From NCBI GenBank assembly GCA_016721115.1, contig JADKIW010000001.1:697501-761500 (forward strand): DNA of 64,000 nt. The letters are read 5' to 3'. Each line of letters opens with the position of its first letter. Position 1 is the stretch's first letter. The notes under the pieces were generated by a model. That model ran no database searches. It was not told where the DNA came from and saw only the letters and a program-made list of their open reading frames with translations. This stretch comes from Candidatus Defluviilinea proxima. Its GTDB lineage: Bacteria; Chloroflexota; Anaerolineae; Anaerolineales; Villigracilaceae. Of this stretch, positions 1 through 8,336 are shown piece after piece. The position numbers were made by a program, and so were the translations under genes.

Positions 1-798
1 GCTTGCAACAAGGGGGTGAACATCGCTGTGAAGGTGCAAGCCAACATGTTGCGCGCTCATGCTATTGCGTATCGCACCATCCACGAGATACAACCTGAAG
101 CGCGTGTGAGCTATGCTTTGCATTACCGCCCGATGGTGGCACACAGCAAGTCCCCGTTGGATGCGTTAATGCGCAACATTCAATACAATGGGCTCAACAT
201 GGCGTTCCCAAGCGGTATCAGCACAGGCGTGATGAAATCTCCATTGGGAAGTGTCCGCATCCCTGAAGCCAAAGGCACACAGGATTATGTCGGCCTCAAC
301 TATTATTCCGTGGATACCGTGCGGTTCGATATCACCAAACCGCAGGAAGTATTCGGCACACGCTATTACCCCAAAGATTCTGATTTCAGCCCGACAAAGT
401 TCATCGCCAACATCCCCGAAGGTATCTTCGACTCGATCAAATGGGCAATGAAGACATATCCCGATACGCCGATCCTCATCACCGAGAACGGAGTGGAAGA
501 TGCGGAGGATAAATTGCGTCCGCGGTATCTCGCGCAACATATTCATCAGATATGGCGCACGGTCAACTTCAATTGGCCTGTGAAGGGATACTTCCACTGG
601 TCCTTGGTGGATAACTTCGAATGGGAACGCGGCTGGACTCAACGCTTCGGCCTTTGGGGCTTGGATGTAGAAACACAAAAGCGCATCAAACGTCCCAGCG
701 CCGATTTCTACGCCGAAATCTGCAAAGAGAACGGCATCTCAAGTGAGATGGTGCAGAAGTATTGTCCCGAAGTGTTTGACAAGTTATTTCCCGTGTAG
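1..798 (+). CDS. Beta-glucosidase (GH1), C-terminal part, cut by window start
   Basis: Glycoside hydrolase family 1 enzymes hydrolyse beta-linked glucosides in the cytoplasm with retention. The reading frame is open from base 1, so the N-terminal part, including the acid/base NEP motif, lies upstream. The visible 265 residues carry the GH1 landmarks: the nucleophile motif ITENG near residue 160, then GYFHWSLVDNFEW, the conserved aglycone/glycone-site tryptophan segment, and RFGLWGLD, followed by a family-typical C terminus. It ends VFDKLFPV-stop. A second, degraded version of this C terminus lies about 70 bp downstream. Family assignment is firm; substrate (cellobiose or another beta-glucoside) is not shown by the sequence. 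Confidence 0.93.
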   Translation, partial: ACNKGVNIAVKVQANMLRAHAIAYRTIHEIQPEARVSYALHYRPMVAHSKSPLDALMRNIQYNGLNMAFPSGISTGVMKSPLGSVRIPEAKGTQDYVGLNYYSVDTVRFDITKPQEVFGTRYYPKDSDFSPTKFIANIPEGIFDSIKWAMKTYPDTPILITENGVEDAEDKLRPRYLAQHIHQIWRTVNFNWPVKGYFHWSLVDNFEWERGWTQRFGLWGLDVETQKRIKRPSADFYAEICKENGISSEMVQKYCPEVFDKLFPV

Positions 799-851
799 AA
801 GATAACTACGAATTACTTTATTAGCAGTGACAGCTACGCTTATCGCCACTC

Positions 852-908
852 ATTTCTGCGGACTTATTCGATCATCCCAAGGTGTTCGACAAACATTTCC
901 GTAATTAA
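852..908 (+). pseudogene. Relic of a second GH1 gene 3' end
   Basis: One frame reads ISADLFDHPKVFDKHFRN-stop. This aligns with the last residues of the upstream beta-glucosidase, ISSEMVQKYCPEVFDKLFPV-stop, with matching IS, P, VFDK and F positions and a stop at the same place. No longer GH1 similarity is visible before base 852. It is a short duplicated or leftover gene tail, not a functional gene. I see nothing else in the 283-base gap before adk. Confidence 0.6.
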
Positions 909-1081
909 GGTTGTACTTGATTTTTTGAAAAGCTATTGGGTTTAGGAGTAAAATACAGAAGCAAACTTATAAGCATGCTCAAAGGGTGGATTTGACAAAG
1001 TGTCTTGTGAACTTTAGATGTACTGAGGATAGGTCATCCAATACAAACCTTGTTCAGCTGTAAGAATTCAAGAGGTGATTT

Positions 1082-1750
1082 ATGCTTACGTACATCGTAT
1101 TGCTGGGTCCTCCTGGAGCGGGAAAAGGTACACAATCTAAAGTTTTGGAAACCGAACTCGGTTTGCCACATATTTCCACGGGAGGTATTTTCCGTGAGAA
1201 TATAAAAAACGGCACACCATTGGGCAAATTGGCGAATACATATATAAGTAAAGGTCATCTGGTACCAGATGACGTAACAATCGCCATGTTACGTGAACGC
1301 TTCACACAGCCAGATTGCAAAACTGGAGCCATCTTGGATGGCTTTCCACGTACACCTATCCAGGCAGATGAACTTGAAGTCTTGTTGAATAGTTTAGGGG
1401 GGCAGGTCAACTTCGTCCTTCTTATCACCGCCCCCGTAGAGTCCTTGATTGACCGGTTGGCGGGAAGATGGATTTGCAAAGCATATGGTCACGCTTTCCA
1501 CGAACACTTCAATCCACCCAGAGAAAAAGGAATATGCGATATCGATGGCTCTGGTCTTTATCAACGCGAAGATGATAAAGCTGAAACGATCCTAAACCGT
1601 ATTGAAGTCTATCAAAACCAAACAGCCCCTCTGATCCAATATTATCAGGAGCGTGGACTTCTGATCGAAATCAATGGTACTGCGACAATTGAAGAAGTTT
1701 CCAGTCAAGTGATGTCTGTATTACAAATGGAGAGGTCTTCTGGTGATTAA
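1082..1750 (+). CDS. adk: Adenylate kinase
   Basis: Cytosolic enzyme catalysing ATP + AMP = 2 ADP. The P-loop GPPGAGKGTQ is at residues 8-17, the AMP-binding STGGIFRENI near 32 and GFPRTPIQA near 85, all typical, and 222 residues is the usual long-form length. The LID domain is of the long type (RWIC...FNPPREKGICDIDG...YQREDD), but the four-ligand zinc site is degenerate: the ligand positions read Cys, Tyr, Cys, Asp, where Cys-Cys-Cys-Cys or Cys-Cys-Cys-Asp is usual, so metal binding is doubtful. The start is supported by AGAGGTGATTT-ATG. It stands alone, not in the usual ribosomal-protein/secY operon, so it may be a second adenylate kinase of the genome. Confidence 0.95.
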   Translation: MLTYIVLLGPPGAGKGTQSKVLETELGLPHISTGGIFRENIKNGTPLGKLANTYISKGHLVPDDVTIAMLRERFTQPDCKTGAILDGFPRTPIQADELEVLLNSLGGQVNFVLLITAPVESLIDRLAGRWICKAYGHAFHEHFNPPREKGICDIDGSGLYQREDDKAETILNRIEVYQNQTAPLIQYYQERGLLIEINGTATIEEVSSQVMSVLQMERSSGD

Positions 1751-1880
1751 TGATGTAACTTAAGCGCTTACCCCGCTTCGATTTTGCTCTTTTGTGACCC
1801 AAAGCATTCTCAAATTACTATCAGGCAAACCTTTTGAAATCGCCAAGCACTCAAAGGTTGTAGATAGCCCAAAAGCCTAG

Positions 1881-1937
1881 CCACAGAGACACTGAGGCAC
1901 GGAGTTTTTTAAATCCTTTTTCTCAGTGTCTCTGTGG
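1881..1937. repeat. Inverted repeat, CACAGAGACAC family
   Basis: A perfect 16-bp inverted repeat (CCACAGAGACACTGAG and its complement) encloses about 25 bases. The same core, CACAGAGACACGGAG, forms a hairpin at 50647-50683, so it belongs to a dispersed repeat family. It lies between adk and tex. It lacks a T-run directly after the stem, so I do not call it a terminator. Confidence 0.75.
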
Positions 1938-2010
1938 TTAAAAGTTTTTGAATAGAACGTTCAAGCATTTCAACCTGTAACGAATTTCTCCGTGATAAAA
2001 TCCTGTCCCT

Positions 2011-4149
2011 ATGACACACGCAGAACAAATCGCATCCCAACTTAACGTCAAACCATCGCAAGTGACCGCCGTCATCAACCTGATCGACGAAGGCAACACC
2101 GTCCCATTCATTGCCCGCTACCGCAAGGAGATGACAGGTTCTCTCGACGACGAACAGATCCGCATCATCGCCGACGAACTTGTCCGTTTGCGGGCGCTGG
2201 ATGAACGTCGCACCGCTATCCTTGCCTCCATTGAAGAACAAGGCAAACTTACTGACGAATTACGCGCCAGCATCAATGCCGCCGTCACCATGACTGCACT
2301 CGAAGATCTGTACGCGCCTTATAAAAAGAAACGTCGCACGCGTGCCATGGTCGCCCGTGAAAAAGGACTGGACGCACTGGCAGAATTGATCATCGAACAA
2401 TCGGGCAAAGGTTCACCCGAAGAGATTGCAAAGCAATTTCTCAACGACCAAGTCACAAATATCGAAGAAGCCTTGCAAGGCGCACGTGACATCGTCGCTG
2501 AAACGATCAGTGACAATGCCAACGTCCGCGCCGCGACTCGCGAGAAGGCTCTCAAGTTCGGCAAGATCCGTGTGGAAAAGATCAAAAATGCCGTGGACGA
2601 AAAAGCCGTTTACGAATCCTATTACGCGTTCGAGAACCGCGTTGACCGCCTCATGCCGCACCAGATCCTTGCCATCACACGCGGCGAAAAGGAAGGCATC
2701 CTGCGTGTGCATGTGGATGTCGCTGAACGTGATTGGCTCGATGCCATTCAAGCTGAATTCGAAGAAGATATCATCAGTCCCTTCGCTGAACAACTTGAGC
2801 TCGCTGTCCGAGATTCAGCCGAACGATTATTGCTCCCTGCCATTGAACGCGATGTCCGCCGCGAAAAAAGCGAAGCCGCTGATAACCATGCCATCCAAGT
2901 CTTCGCCACCAACCTGCGTGCGTTGCTCGGGCAAGCTCCACTTGCCAATCATGTTGTGCTAGGCATCGATCCTGGCTTTCGCACAGGTTGTAAGGTCGCT
3001 GTTGTAGATGCCACAGGCAAACTACTCGATACAGGCACGATCTATCCGCACGAACCGAAGAATGATTGGAATGGCGCGATCAAAATTCTCGAAGACATGA
3101 TCAACCGTCATCATGTCACGCTCATCACCATCGGCAACGGCACCGCCTCACGCGAAACCGAAAAATTGGCGGCTGAACTCGTAAGGGCGACTCGCGAGTC
3201 GCCCCAACCAACCAAATATCTCATCGTCAACGAAGCAGGCGCATCGGTCTACTCTGCATCACCCCTCGCACGCGCCGAATTCCCCGATCTCGATGTCACC
3301 ATTCGCGGCGCGGTATCCATTGCCCGCCGTGCGCAAGATCCGCTGGCCGAACTTGTGAAGATCGATCCCAAGTCCATCGGCGTGGGCATGTATCAACACG
3401 ATGTCGATCAAACCGCCCTCACACACGCCCTCGATGGCGTTGTCGAAAGCGTGGTCAACCGCGTCGGTGTGGATGTCAACACCGCCAGCCCCGCTTTGCT
3501 CACACATGTCGCGGGCATCGGTCCCAAACTCGCGAACAACATCGTCGCTCATCGCGATACCAACGGTCCGTTCAAATCACGCACCGCGCTTCGCAAGGTG
3601 GCAGGGCTTGGACCCAAAGCGTTCGAACAAGCGGCAGGCTTTATGCGGATTCGAAACGGGTCGAACCCGTTGGATGAGTCAGCGATACATCCTGAATCCT
3701 ACACAATAGCTGAATCCATTCTCGCTCTTGCCGGACTTTCAGCTGGTTCGCCATTAAGTGACCGTATCTCCGCCTTGGAATCTCTCACATCAAAAACTTC
3801 AGTTGAAGAATTAGCCAAGCAATTGAACTGCGGTGTTCCAACACTAAAAGATATTCTCGAACAACTCGTCCGCCCAGGACGTGACCCGCGCGCCGACACA
3901 CCCGCACCCATCCTGCGCTCTGACGTACTCAAAGCCGAAGACTTGCTGACCGGCATGCAACTCAAAGGGACAGTCCGCAACGTGGTGGATTTTGGCGCCT
4001 TCGTGGATATCGGTGTCAAAGGTGACGGCTTGTTACACCGCACCCAGATCCCCAACGGTACCGTTCTCAAAGTTGGTGACATCATCGATGTGGAGATCCA
4101 AAAGATCGAACCCGAACGTGGACGCATCAGTCTCGGTTGGGTAAAGTAA
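2011..4149 (+). CDS. tex: Tex-family S1 RNA-binding transcription accessory protein
   Basis: Tex is a cytoplasmic nucleic-acid-binding protein linked to transcription. The 712 residues follow the family order: N-terminal helical region, YqgF/RNase-H-like domain beginning VVLGIDPGFRTGCKVAVVD near residue 313, helix-hairpin-helix segment (ALLTHVAGIGPKLANNIVAHRD, near 495), and a C-terminal S1 domain (LKGTVRNVVDFGAFVDIGVKGDGLLH, near 650). No Shine-Dalgarno sequence precedes ATG 2011; a TAAAAT box lies nine bases upstream. An unusual insert at about residues 390-398 (RATRESPQP), just before the conserved KYLIVNEAGASVYSAS, is encoded by a perfect 20-bp palindrome. A strong terminator follows. Confidence 0.95.
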   Translation: MTHAEQIASQLNVKPSQVTAVINLIDEGNTVPFIARYRKEMTGSLDDEQIRIIADELVRLRALDERRTAILASIEEQGKLTDELRASINAAVTMTALEDLYAPYKKKRRTRAMVAREKGLDALAELIIEQSGKGSPEEIAKQFLNDQVTNIEEALQGARDIVAETISDNANVRAATREKALKFGKIRVEKIKNAVDEKAVYESYYAFENRVDRLMPHQILAITRGEKEGILRVHVDVAERDWLDAIQAEFEEDIISPFAEQLELAVRDSAERLLLPAIERDVRREKSEAADNHAIQVFATNLRALLGQAPLANHVVLGIDPGFRTGCKVAVVDATGKLLDTGTIYPHEPKNDWNGAIKILEDMINRHHVTLITIGNGTASRETEKLAAELVRATRESPQPTKYLIVNEAGASVYSASPLARAEFPDLDVTIRGAVSIARRAQDPLAELVKIDPKSIGVGMYQHDVDQTALTHALDGVVESVVNRVGVDVNTASPALLTHVAGIGPKLANNIVAHRDTNGPFKSRTALRKVAGLGPKAFEQAAGFMRIRNGSNPLDESAIHPESYTIAESILALAGLSAGSPLSDRISALESLTSKTSVEELAKQLNCGVPTLKDILEQLVRPGRDPRADTPAPILRSDVLKAEDLLTGMQLKGTVRNVVDFGAFVDIGVKGDGLLHRTQIPNGTVLKVGDIIDVEIQKIEPERGRISLGWVK
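3185..3204. repeat. In-frame perfect palindrome inside tex
   Basis: GGGCGACTCGCGAGTCGCCC is a perfect 20-bp palindrome within the tex coding frame. It encodes part of RATRESPQ, a stretch that appears as an insertion relative to other Tex proteins, judged from memory of the family. It resembles the other short palindromes of this window in having GC-rich arms and almost no loop. Confidence 0.75.
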
Positions 4150-4160
4150 CTCGATATTCA

Positions 4161-4198
4161 AAAGTGGTCATCGTATAATAAAACGATGACCACTTTTT
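4161..4198 (+). terminator. Rho-independent terminator after tex
   Basis: A perfect 14-bp stem (AAAGTGGTCATCGT with its complement) and an eight-base loop end in a T-run, 11 bases after the tex stop codon. Confidence 0.85.
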
Positions 4199-4232
4199 AT
4201 ATTCAAGACATCTCTCAAGTAAAGGGCAGATA

Positions 4233-5165
4233 ATGAAACTGAAAGCAAGGCAGATAGTTTACTCGATCGTATCATTCGTTATTCTCACGGGTTGTACTTC
4301 TAAGCCATCTCAAATCCCAACTGTTGAATTTACATCCACTCCAAAACCAACTTTCACCCTTATCGCCGAACCGACAGGTACTCCCAATCCAACAAGCACA
4401 CCTGAAGCAAGGATATATACACCTGAAGACAGTACATCCCCAAATGGCGAATGGAGAGGAGTAGTCACTATTACGACTATGGGGGAAGATATAAATATAC
4501 TTTTTGAGCTTTCAAACATTAACAACGGCCAAGTTTGGCAAGTCGAACACAAGGATATTAAAGAGCCAGAAAATCCAATGGAAGGTTATTTATATCCTTA
4601 TATATTCAAGTGGTCCGATAACGGCAATTTTCTGTATTATTCGCATCTTACAACAGGCGGCGATGGGTGCTACATACCTTAGAAACCGGGTGGTTATGAT
4701 TTCAGGAGATTCGACCTGTTAACAGGTGAAGACACCTTGCTTCAAGAGAAAAGGGGTACTTGGTTTGCATTATCGCCCGATGAAACCAAATTGGCATACA
4801 TTCATGGATGGGATGGAAATGTTACTTTGCTCGATATAGAAAAGCAAACATGGGAGGCAATTCCCCTACCACCTATAACCAATGTAGACGGAGCGGTCGA
4901 TACAACCGAGCACATATTATGGTCACCCGATGGTAACTCCTTCGTTTATGCGGTTCTATGGGGAGACTGTGGTTGGTATTTATTTAGTTATATCATGCAG
5001 TTCGATATCAATACTCACACACAGACTGTCCTTATCAACAATGATGAACATGGTTATCTCCCGTTAGAGTGGAATGAGCAAGAAAAAATTTTGTTACTGG
5101 ATAATGAAAATCATAACTGGTGGCTTGACCTAACCACAAAAAAAATCACTCCTATAAACCAATGA
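4233..5165 (+). pseudogene. Lipoprotein with beta-propeller-like repeats, interrupted by in-frame TAG
   Basis: The N terminus has a signal peptide and lipobox (FVILTGC, Cys about residue 17) followed by a Thr-Pro linker, so the product would be an exported lipoprotein. Two open segments, 4233-4682 and 4683-5165, lie in the same frame and are separated only by TAG at 4680-4682. The second has WD40/TolB-like motifs (FALSPDETKLAYIHGWDG, LWSPDGNSFVYAVLWG). Together they would make about 310 residues. Nothing suggests a special amber-decoding context, so a recent nonsense mutation, sequencing error or readthrough remain possible. The stop overlaps the next gene's start (ATGA), as in an operon. Function unknown. 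Confidence 0.7.
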
Positions 5166-6151
5166 ACCTTCCTTCTGAATTCATTTCCAACATACAAGGC
5201 GTTTTCAAGGAAGAGGGACATGCCTTTTTGAAGGCATTACCCAACCTGATCACAGAGGCATCCGCGCGCTGGGGCTTGACCGATGTTCGCCCTGCGCCAA
5301 CGCTTTCTTATAATTTTGTGGCATTTGCACGTAGGGGCAAGGTCATCTCGCCCTATGACACGATTAGCCCTCAAACAAAAGGTCGGGGGGACCCCGCCCC
5401 TACCGATGTTGTACTCAAAATGGGTGTGCCGAACGACGAAATGAGAAGTGAAATGGCAGCGTTACGTCTCTTCGATGGGGAAGGCGCATGTAAATTACTC
5501 GATTACGATGAAGAACGATGTTGGATGTTGCTGGAGAAGTTGAATCCCGGTGTGATGCTATCCACGTTGGAGGATGATGAGGAAGCAACTCATATTGCGG
5601 CGGATGTGATGAAGAGGATATGGGTGCCTTTGGAATCGGACAGCTTGCTGTCCGTGCGGGAGCAAGCTCCCGCATTCCATAAATTCATTCAACTCACCGA
5701 TTGGTTCGATGGGTTGAAACGATTACGAAATATGTACGATGGAGGAACAGGGCCATTGAACGAGAAACTTGTGGAACGTGTAGAAAGTTCGGTGAAGGAT
5801 TTCTTTGCTGAGAATCACAGTCCCGTTTTGATGCATGGGGATTTTCATCACTTCAATATTTTGTCTTCGGAACGTGGATGGTTGGTGATCGATCCAAAGG
5901 GAGTCATCGGGCCTGCAGGGTATGAAGTAGGACCGTTTATGATCAACCCGTGGGGAAAGCTTTCGGACGGAATCAGCCGTCCCTTAATATTGAAGCGGAT
6001 CGATATCCTGCATGAGCATTTGGGATTTGAACGTGAAAGAATCCTAGAGTGGAGTCTGGCACATGCAATCCTATCTGCATGGTGGGGCGTTGAAGATCGT
6101 ACAGGCTGGGAATATGCATCGAATTTCGCAGAGATGCTTGCATCTCTTTAA
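5162..6151 (+). CDS. Aminoglycoside phosphotransferase-like kinase (APH(6)/hydroxyurea kinase type)
   Basis: Small-molecule kinase fold, resembling the aminoglycoside/hydroxyurea phosphotransferase family (streptomycin kinases). The catalytic loop HGDFHHFNIL (about residue 224) and the metal-binding IDPKG (about 243) are intact, and DVVLKMG near 83 supplies the ATP-binding lysine. At 329 residues it is somewhat longer than usual. The excess is explained by two inserts encoded by palindromic DNA: about residues 57-81 (between FVAFA and DVVLK) and about 159-171 (SDSLLSVREQAPA). Both keep the frame. It overlaps the preceding lipoprotein gene by four bases and ends just before a bidirectional terminator. 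Real substrate unknown; resistance should not be assumed. Confidence 0.82.
   Translation: MNLPSEFISNIQGVFKEEGHAFLKALPNLITEASARWGLTDVRPAPTLSYNFVAFARRGKVISPYDTISPQTKGRGDPAPTDVVLKMGVPNDEMRSEMAALRLFDGEGACKLLDYDEERCWMLLEKLNPGVMLSTLEDDEEATHIAADVMKRIWVPLESDSLLSVREQAPAFHKFIQLTDWFDGLKRLRNMYDGGTGPLNEKLVERVESSVKDFFAENHSPVLMHGDFHHFNILSSERGWLVIDPKGVIGPAGYEVGPFMINPWGKLSDGISRPLILKRIDILHEHLGFERERILEWSLAHAILSAWWGVEDRTGWEYASNFAEMLASL
5331..5403. repeat. Palindromic element in frame, first insert in the phosphotransferase gene
   Basis: Outer arms GTAGGGGC and GCCCCTAC are exact, and similarity continues inward (AAGGTC against GGGTCC). The enclosed bases are in frame and code for RRGKVISPYDTISPQTKGRGDPAP in two parts of the insert, a stretch not expected in this kinase family. 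Confidence 0.7.
5638..5674. repeat. Two adjacent perfect palindromes in frame, second insert
   Basis: GGACAGCTTGCTGTCC is followed after one base by TGCGGGAGCAAGCTCCCGCA. Each is a perfect inverted repeat with a two-base centre (TT or AA). Both are translated as part of the kinase. The second resembles REP-type sequences. Confidence 0.75.
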
Positions 6152-6158
6152 AACTGAA

Positions 6159-6182
6159 ACGGCCTCCCAAACGGGAGGCCGT
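6159..6182. terminator. Bidirectional terminator
   Basis: Stem ACGGCCTCCC/GGGAGGCCGT lies between the convergent ends of the phosphotransferase gene and the small minus-strand membrane-peptide gene. A-rich and T-rich flanks fit termination from both sides. Confidence 0.7.
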
Positions 6183-6200
6183 TATATTCAACAAGGCAGA

Positions 6201-6362
6201 CTACATTCCAAGCAGGCTGAGGATGGCATAGGCCAACGCCAATGCTGGGGCTACGAACGCGGGGATCAACCCACCGATGGCAGGGATCACACCGAGGCCA
6301 ACAACAAGGAAGAACAGCCACATGCACCAACCGGAAATTGTCTTGGGTGTTGAAATTTTCAT
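6201..6362 (-). CDS. Small hydrophobic membrane protein, 53 residues
   Basis: Reading the minus strand from ATG at 6362 gives a 53-residue protein beginning MKISTPKTISGW and ending LLGM-stop at 6201. A good ribosome-binding site (AAGGAG, eight bases before ATG) supports it. After a short polar N terminus nearly all residues are hydrophobic, with glycines and prolines (LVVGLGVIPAIGGLIPAFVAP), predicting two membrane helices separated by a Gly-Pro turn. It ends 19 bases before a hairpin terminator. I do not recognise a family. It could be a small holin-like or stress-related membrane peptide, but that is a guess. Confidence 0.72.
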   Translation of the reverse strand: MKISTPKTISGWCMWLFFLVVGLGVIPAIGGLIPAFVAPALALAYAILSLLGM

Positions 6363-6527
6363 TTTATATTCTCCTTCAAGGAATTAAATACAAGCTCCAC
6401 AGCTTGTTGACTAAGAAAACACCGGCACATAGGGGCGGTTACGAAAGTTGTGACATGTTCACCTAAACCCGATGTTTGATTTTGGTAAGAGGCAGTTCTT
6501 CAGGGTCTCCAGAGAATATAAACACGG

Positions 6528-8336
6528 ATGATAGAATGGACGACTATGACTACGATTACATCCCCTGCTGAATTTTCAATGCAACGCCCAGTGCAATATG
6601 ACCGCACTGGCCCTGTTGCCTGGGTTTGGTCACACGCGCGGCGTCACTGGTGGATCATCATTATGATGGTTATTGGCGCGGCGGGCAATGCGGGGCTGGC
6701 CGCCGTGGTGCCCGTGCTGACAGGCAATGCGTTCAATGCTATGTTGCAACCGAAACCTGATACCAGTGTATTGTTACCGCTCGCGTTGATCATCGGTATT
6801 TCACAAGTTATTCGCGGCGCTCTGCAGTTTGGGCGCAACTTCGGCGCAGAACTTCTGGCACAAAATATGGAACGTCAGGTGCGCGATGAGCTGTACCTTT
6901 CCCTGCTTGGCAAGAGCATGACCTTTCATAACCTGCAACCCGTTGGCGATACGATGGCACGCGCTACGAACGATGTACGCGAACTCAACTATATGTTCAG
7001 TCCGGGCGTCAACCTCGTTGTGGGGTCGTTCATCTTCATCCTGATGCCCATCTTCGTGGCCGGGCGATATCATCCGTCGCTGGTCATCACGCCGGTCGTG
7101 TTCATCATTCTGTATTTCTTTTTCCTCGTCCACTATCTAAAAACGCTTTCACCGGTCACAGACGAAGTACGTTCCTCGTTCGGCGAAATGAACACGCACC
7201 TTTCCGAATCATTGGACGGTGTGGAGGTGGTAAAAGGCGCTTCACAGGAAAATGCTGAGGTGGATAAATTTGTGATGAACGCCAGCCGCGTGCGACATGC
7301 CTTCGTCAAACAAGGTGACCTCGAGGGACGTTACGTCGCAATGCTTCTGCTCGGTTCCGCCTATGCTTTTGGGCTGTTTCATGCTCTTCTGCTTTTCCGC
7401 AGCGGACAAGTTGATCTCGGTGGCGTGGTGGCATACTTCGGCTTGTTACGTCTACTTGAGTTCCCCACTTTCACTGCGACCTTTGCCTATTCACAAATAT
7501 CTTCGGGTATCTCCGGCGCGCGCCGCATTCTGGAGTTGATCAACCGCGAGACCAACCTCGACCAAAATGCACAAGGATATGCCGAACCAATGCGAGGCGA
7601 GATCGAGTTCCGGGATGTGGAATTTGCCTACCCAACAATGAAAGAGGAAAAAAGCAAAGGCTCCACTGAAAACGTCTTGAGCGGTATCTCCTTCAAAGTC
7701 AAACAGGGACAGACCGTTGCCATCGTTGGGCAAACCGGTGCGGGAAAAACTTCCCTGGTGAAATTATTGAATCGTACCTACGATACAACACGCGGACAAG
7801 TCCTTGTGGATGGCGTAGATGTACGCGATTGGAATCTCGCGTCGCTCCGTTCGCAGATTTCGATGATCGAACAGGATATTTTCCTCTTCTCACGTTCTGT
7901 CAGCGATAACCTCGCTTTCGGGAAACCGGGAGCAACTCAAAGTGAGATCGAAGCGGCGGCCAAGTCCGCACAGGCCGATGACTTTATCCACTCGTTCGAT
8001 AAAGGATATGAGACTGTGGTCGGTGAACGCGGCGTCACATTATCGGGCGGGCAACGTCAACGCATTGCGCTGGGACGTGCCTTCCTGACCGACCCGCACA
8101 TTCTGATTCTGGATGACTCCACATCCGCCATCGACTCGGCCACCGAGGATAAGATCCAACGCGCCATCTCCAACGCCGCCCGAGGACGAACGACCTTCAT
8201 CATCACGCATCGTCTCTCGCAGATCCGCTGGGCCGACTTAATCATTGTGCTTCGCAAGGGCAAGATCGCCGCGATAGGCACACACGACGAATTGATGAAA
8301 ACATCCGAGGCATACTCGAGAATTTTTAGGGAGTAG
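6528..8336 (+). CDS. ABC exporter subunit 1 (membrane + ATPase domains)
   Basis: Type IV ABC exporter half-transporter of 602 residues: six-helix membrane domain (about 35-330) then a nucleotide-binding domain (about 365-600). Walker A GQTGAGKTS (about 402), signature LSGGQRQ (about 506), Walker B ILILDDSTSAID and the H-loop histidine (ITHRLSQ) are visible. The residue after the Walker B aspartate is Asp, not the catalytic Glu, as in the degenerate-site half of heterodimeric exporters such as TM287/288 and BmrCD. The partner is the next gene. ATG 6528 or ATG 6546 could be the start; neither has a strong ribosome-binding site. Exported substrate (drug, lipid or peptide) unknown. Confidence 0.93.
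   Translation: MIEWTTMTTITSPAEFSMQRPVQYDRTGPVAWVWSHARRHWWIIIMMVIGAAGNAGLAAVVPVLTGNAFNAMLQPKPDTSVLLPLALIIGISQVIRGALQFGRNFGAELLAQNMERQVRDELYLSLLGKSMTFHNLQPVGDTMARATNDVRELNYMFSPGVNLVVGSFIFILMPIFVAGRYHPSLVITPVVFIILYFFFLVHYLKTLSPVTDEVRSSFGEMNTHLSESLDGVEVVKGASQENAEVDKFVMNASRVRHAFVKQGDLEGRYVAMLLLGSAYAFGLFHALLLFRSGQVDLGGVVAYFGLLRLLEFPTFTATFAYSQISSGISGARRILELINRETNLDQNAQGYAEPMRGEIEFRDVEFAYPTMKEEKSKGSTENVLSGISFKVKQGQTVAIVGQTGAGKTSLVKLLNRTYDTTRGQVLVDGVDVRDWNLASLRSQISMIEQDIFLFSRSVSDNLAFGKPGATQSEIEAAAKSAQADDFIHSFDKGYETVVGERGVTLSGGQRQRIALGRAFLTDPHILILDDSTSAIDSATEDKIQRAISNAARGRTTFIITHRLSQIRWADLIIVLRKGKIAAIGTHDELMKTSEAYSRIFRE

Noticed and set aside
166..678. 170-codon minus-strand open frame
   Set aside because: Antisense to the well-conserved GH1 reading frame.
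4680..4682. Pyrrolysine or other recoding at the in-frame TAG
   Set aside because: No recoding element, no pyl genes in view, and the protein family gives no reason for a special residue; a nonsense change is simpler.
5162..6151. Calling the kinase an antibiotic-resistance gene
   Set aside because: Only the fold and catalytic loop are visible; environmental homologues phosphorylate many substrates and there is no resistance context.
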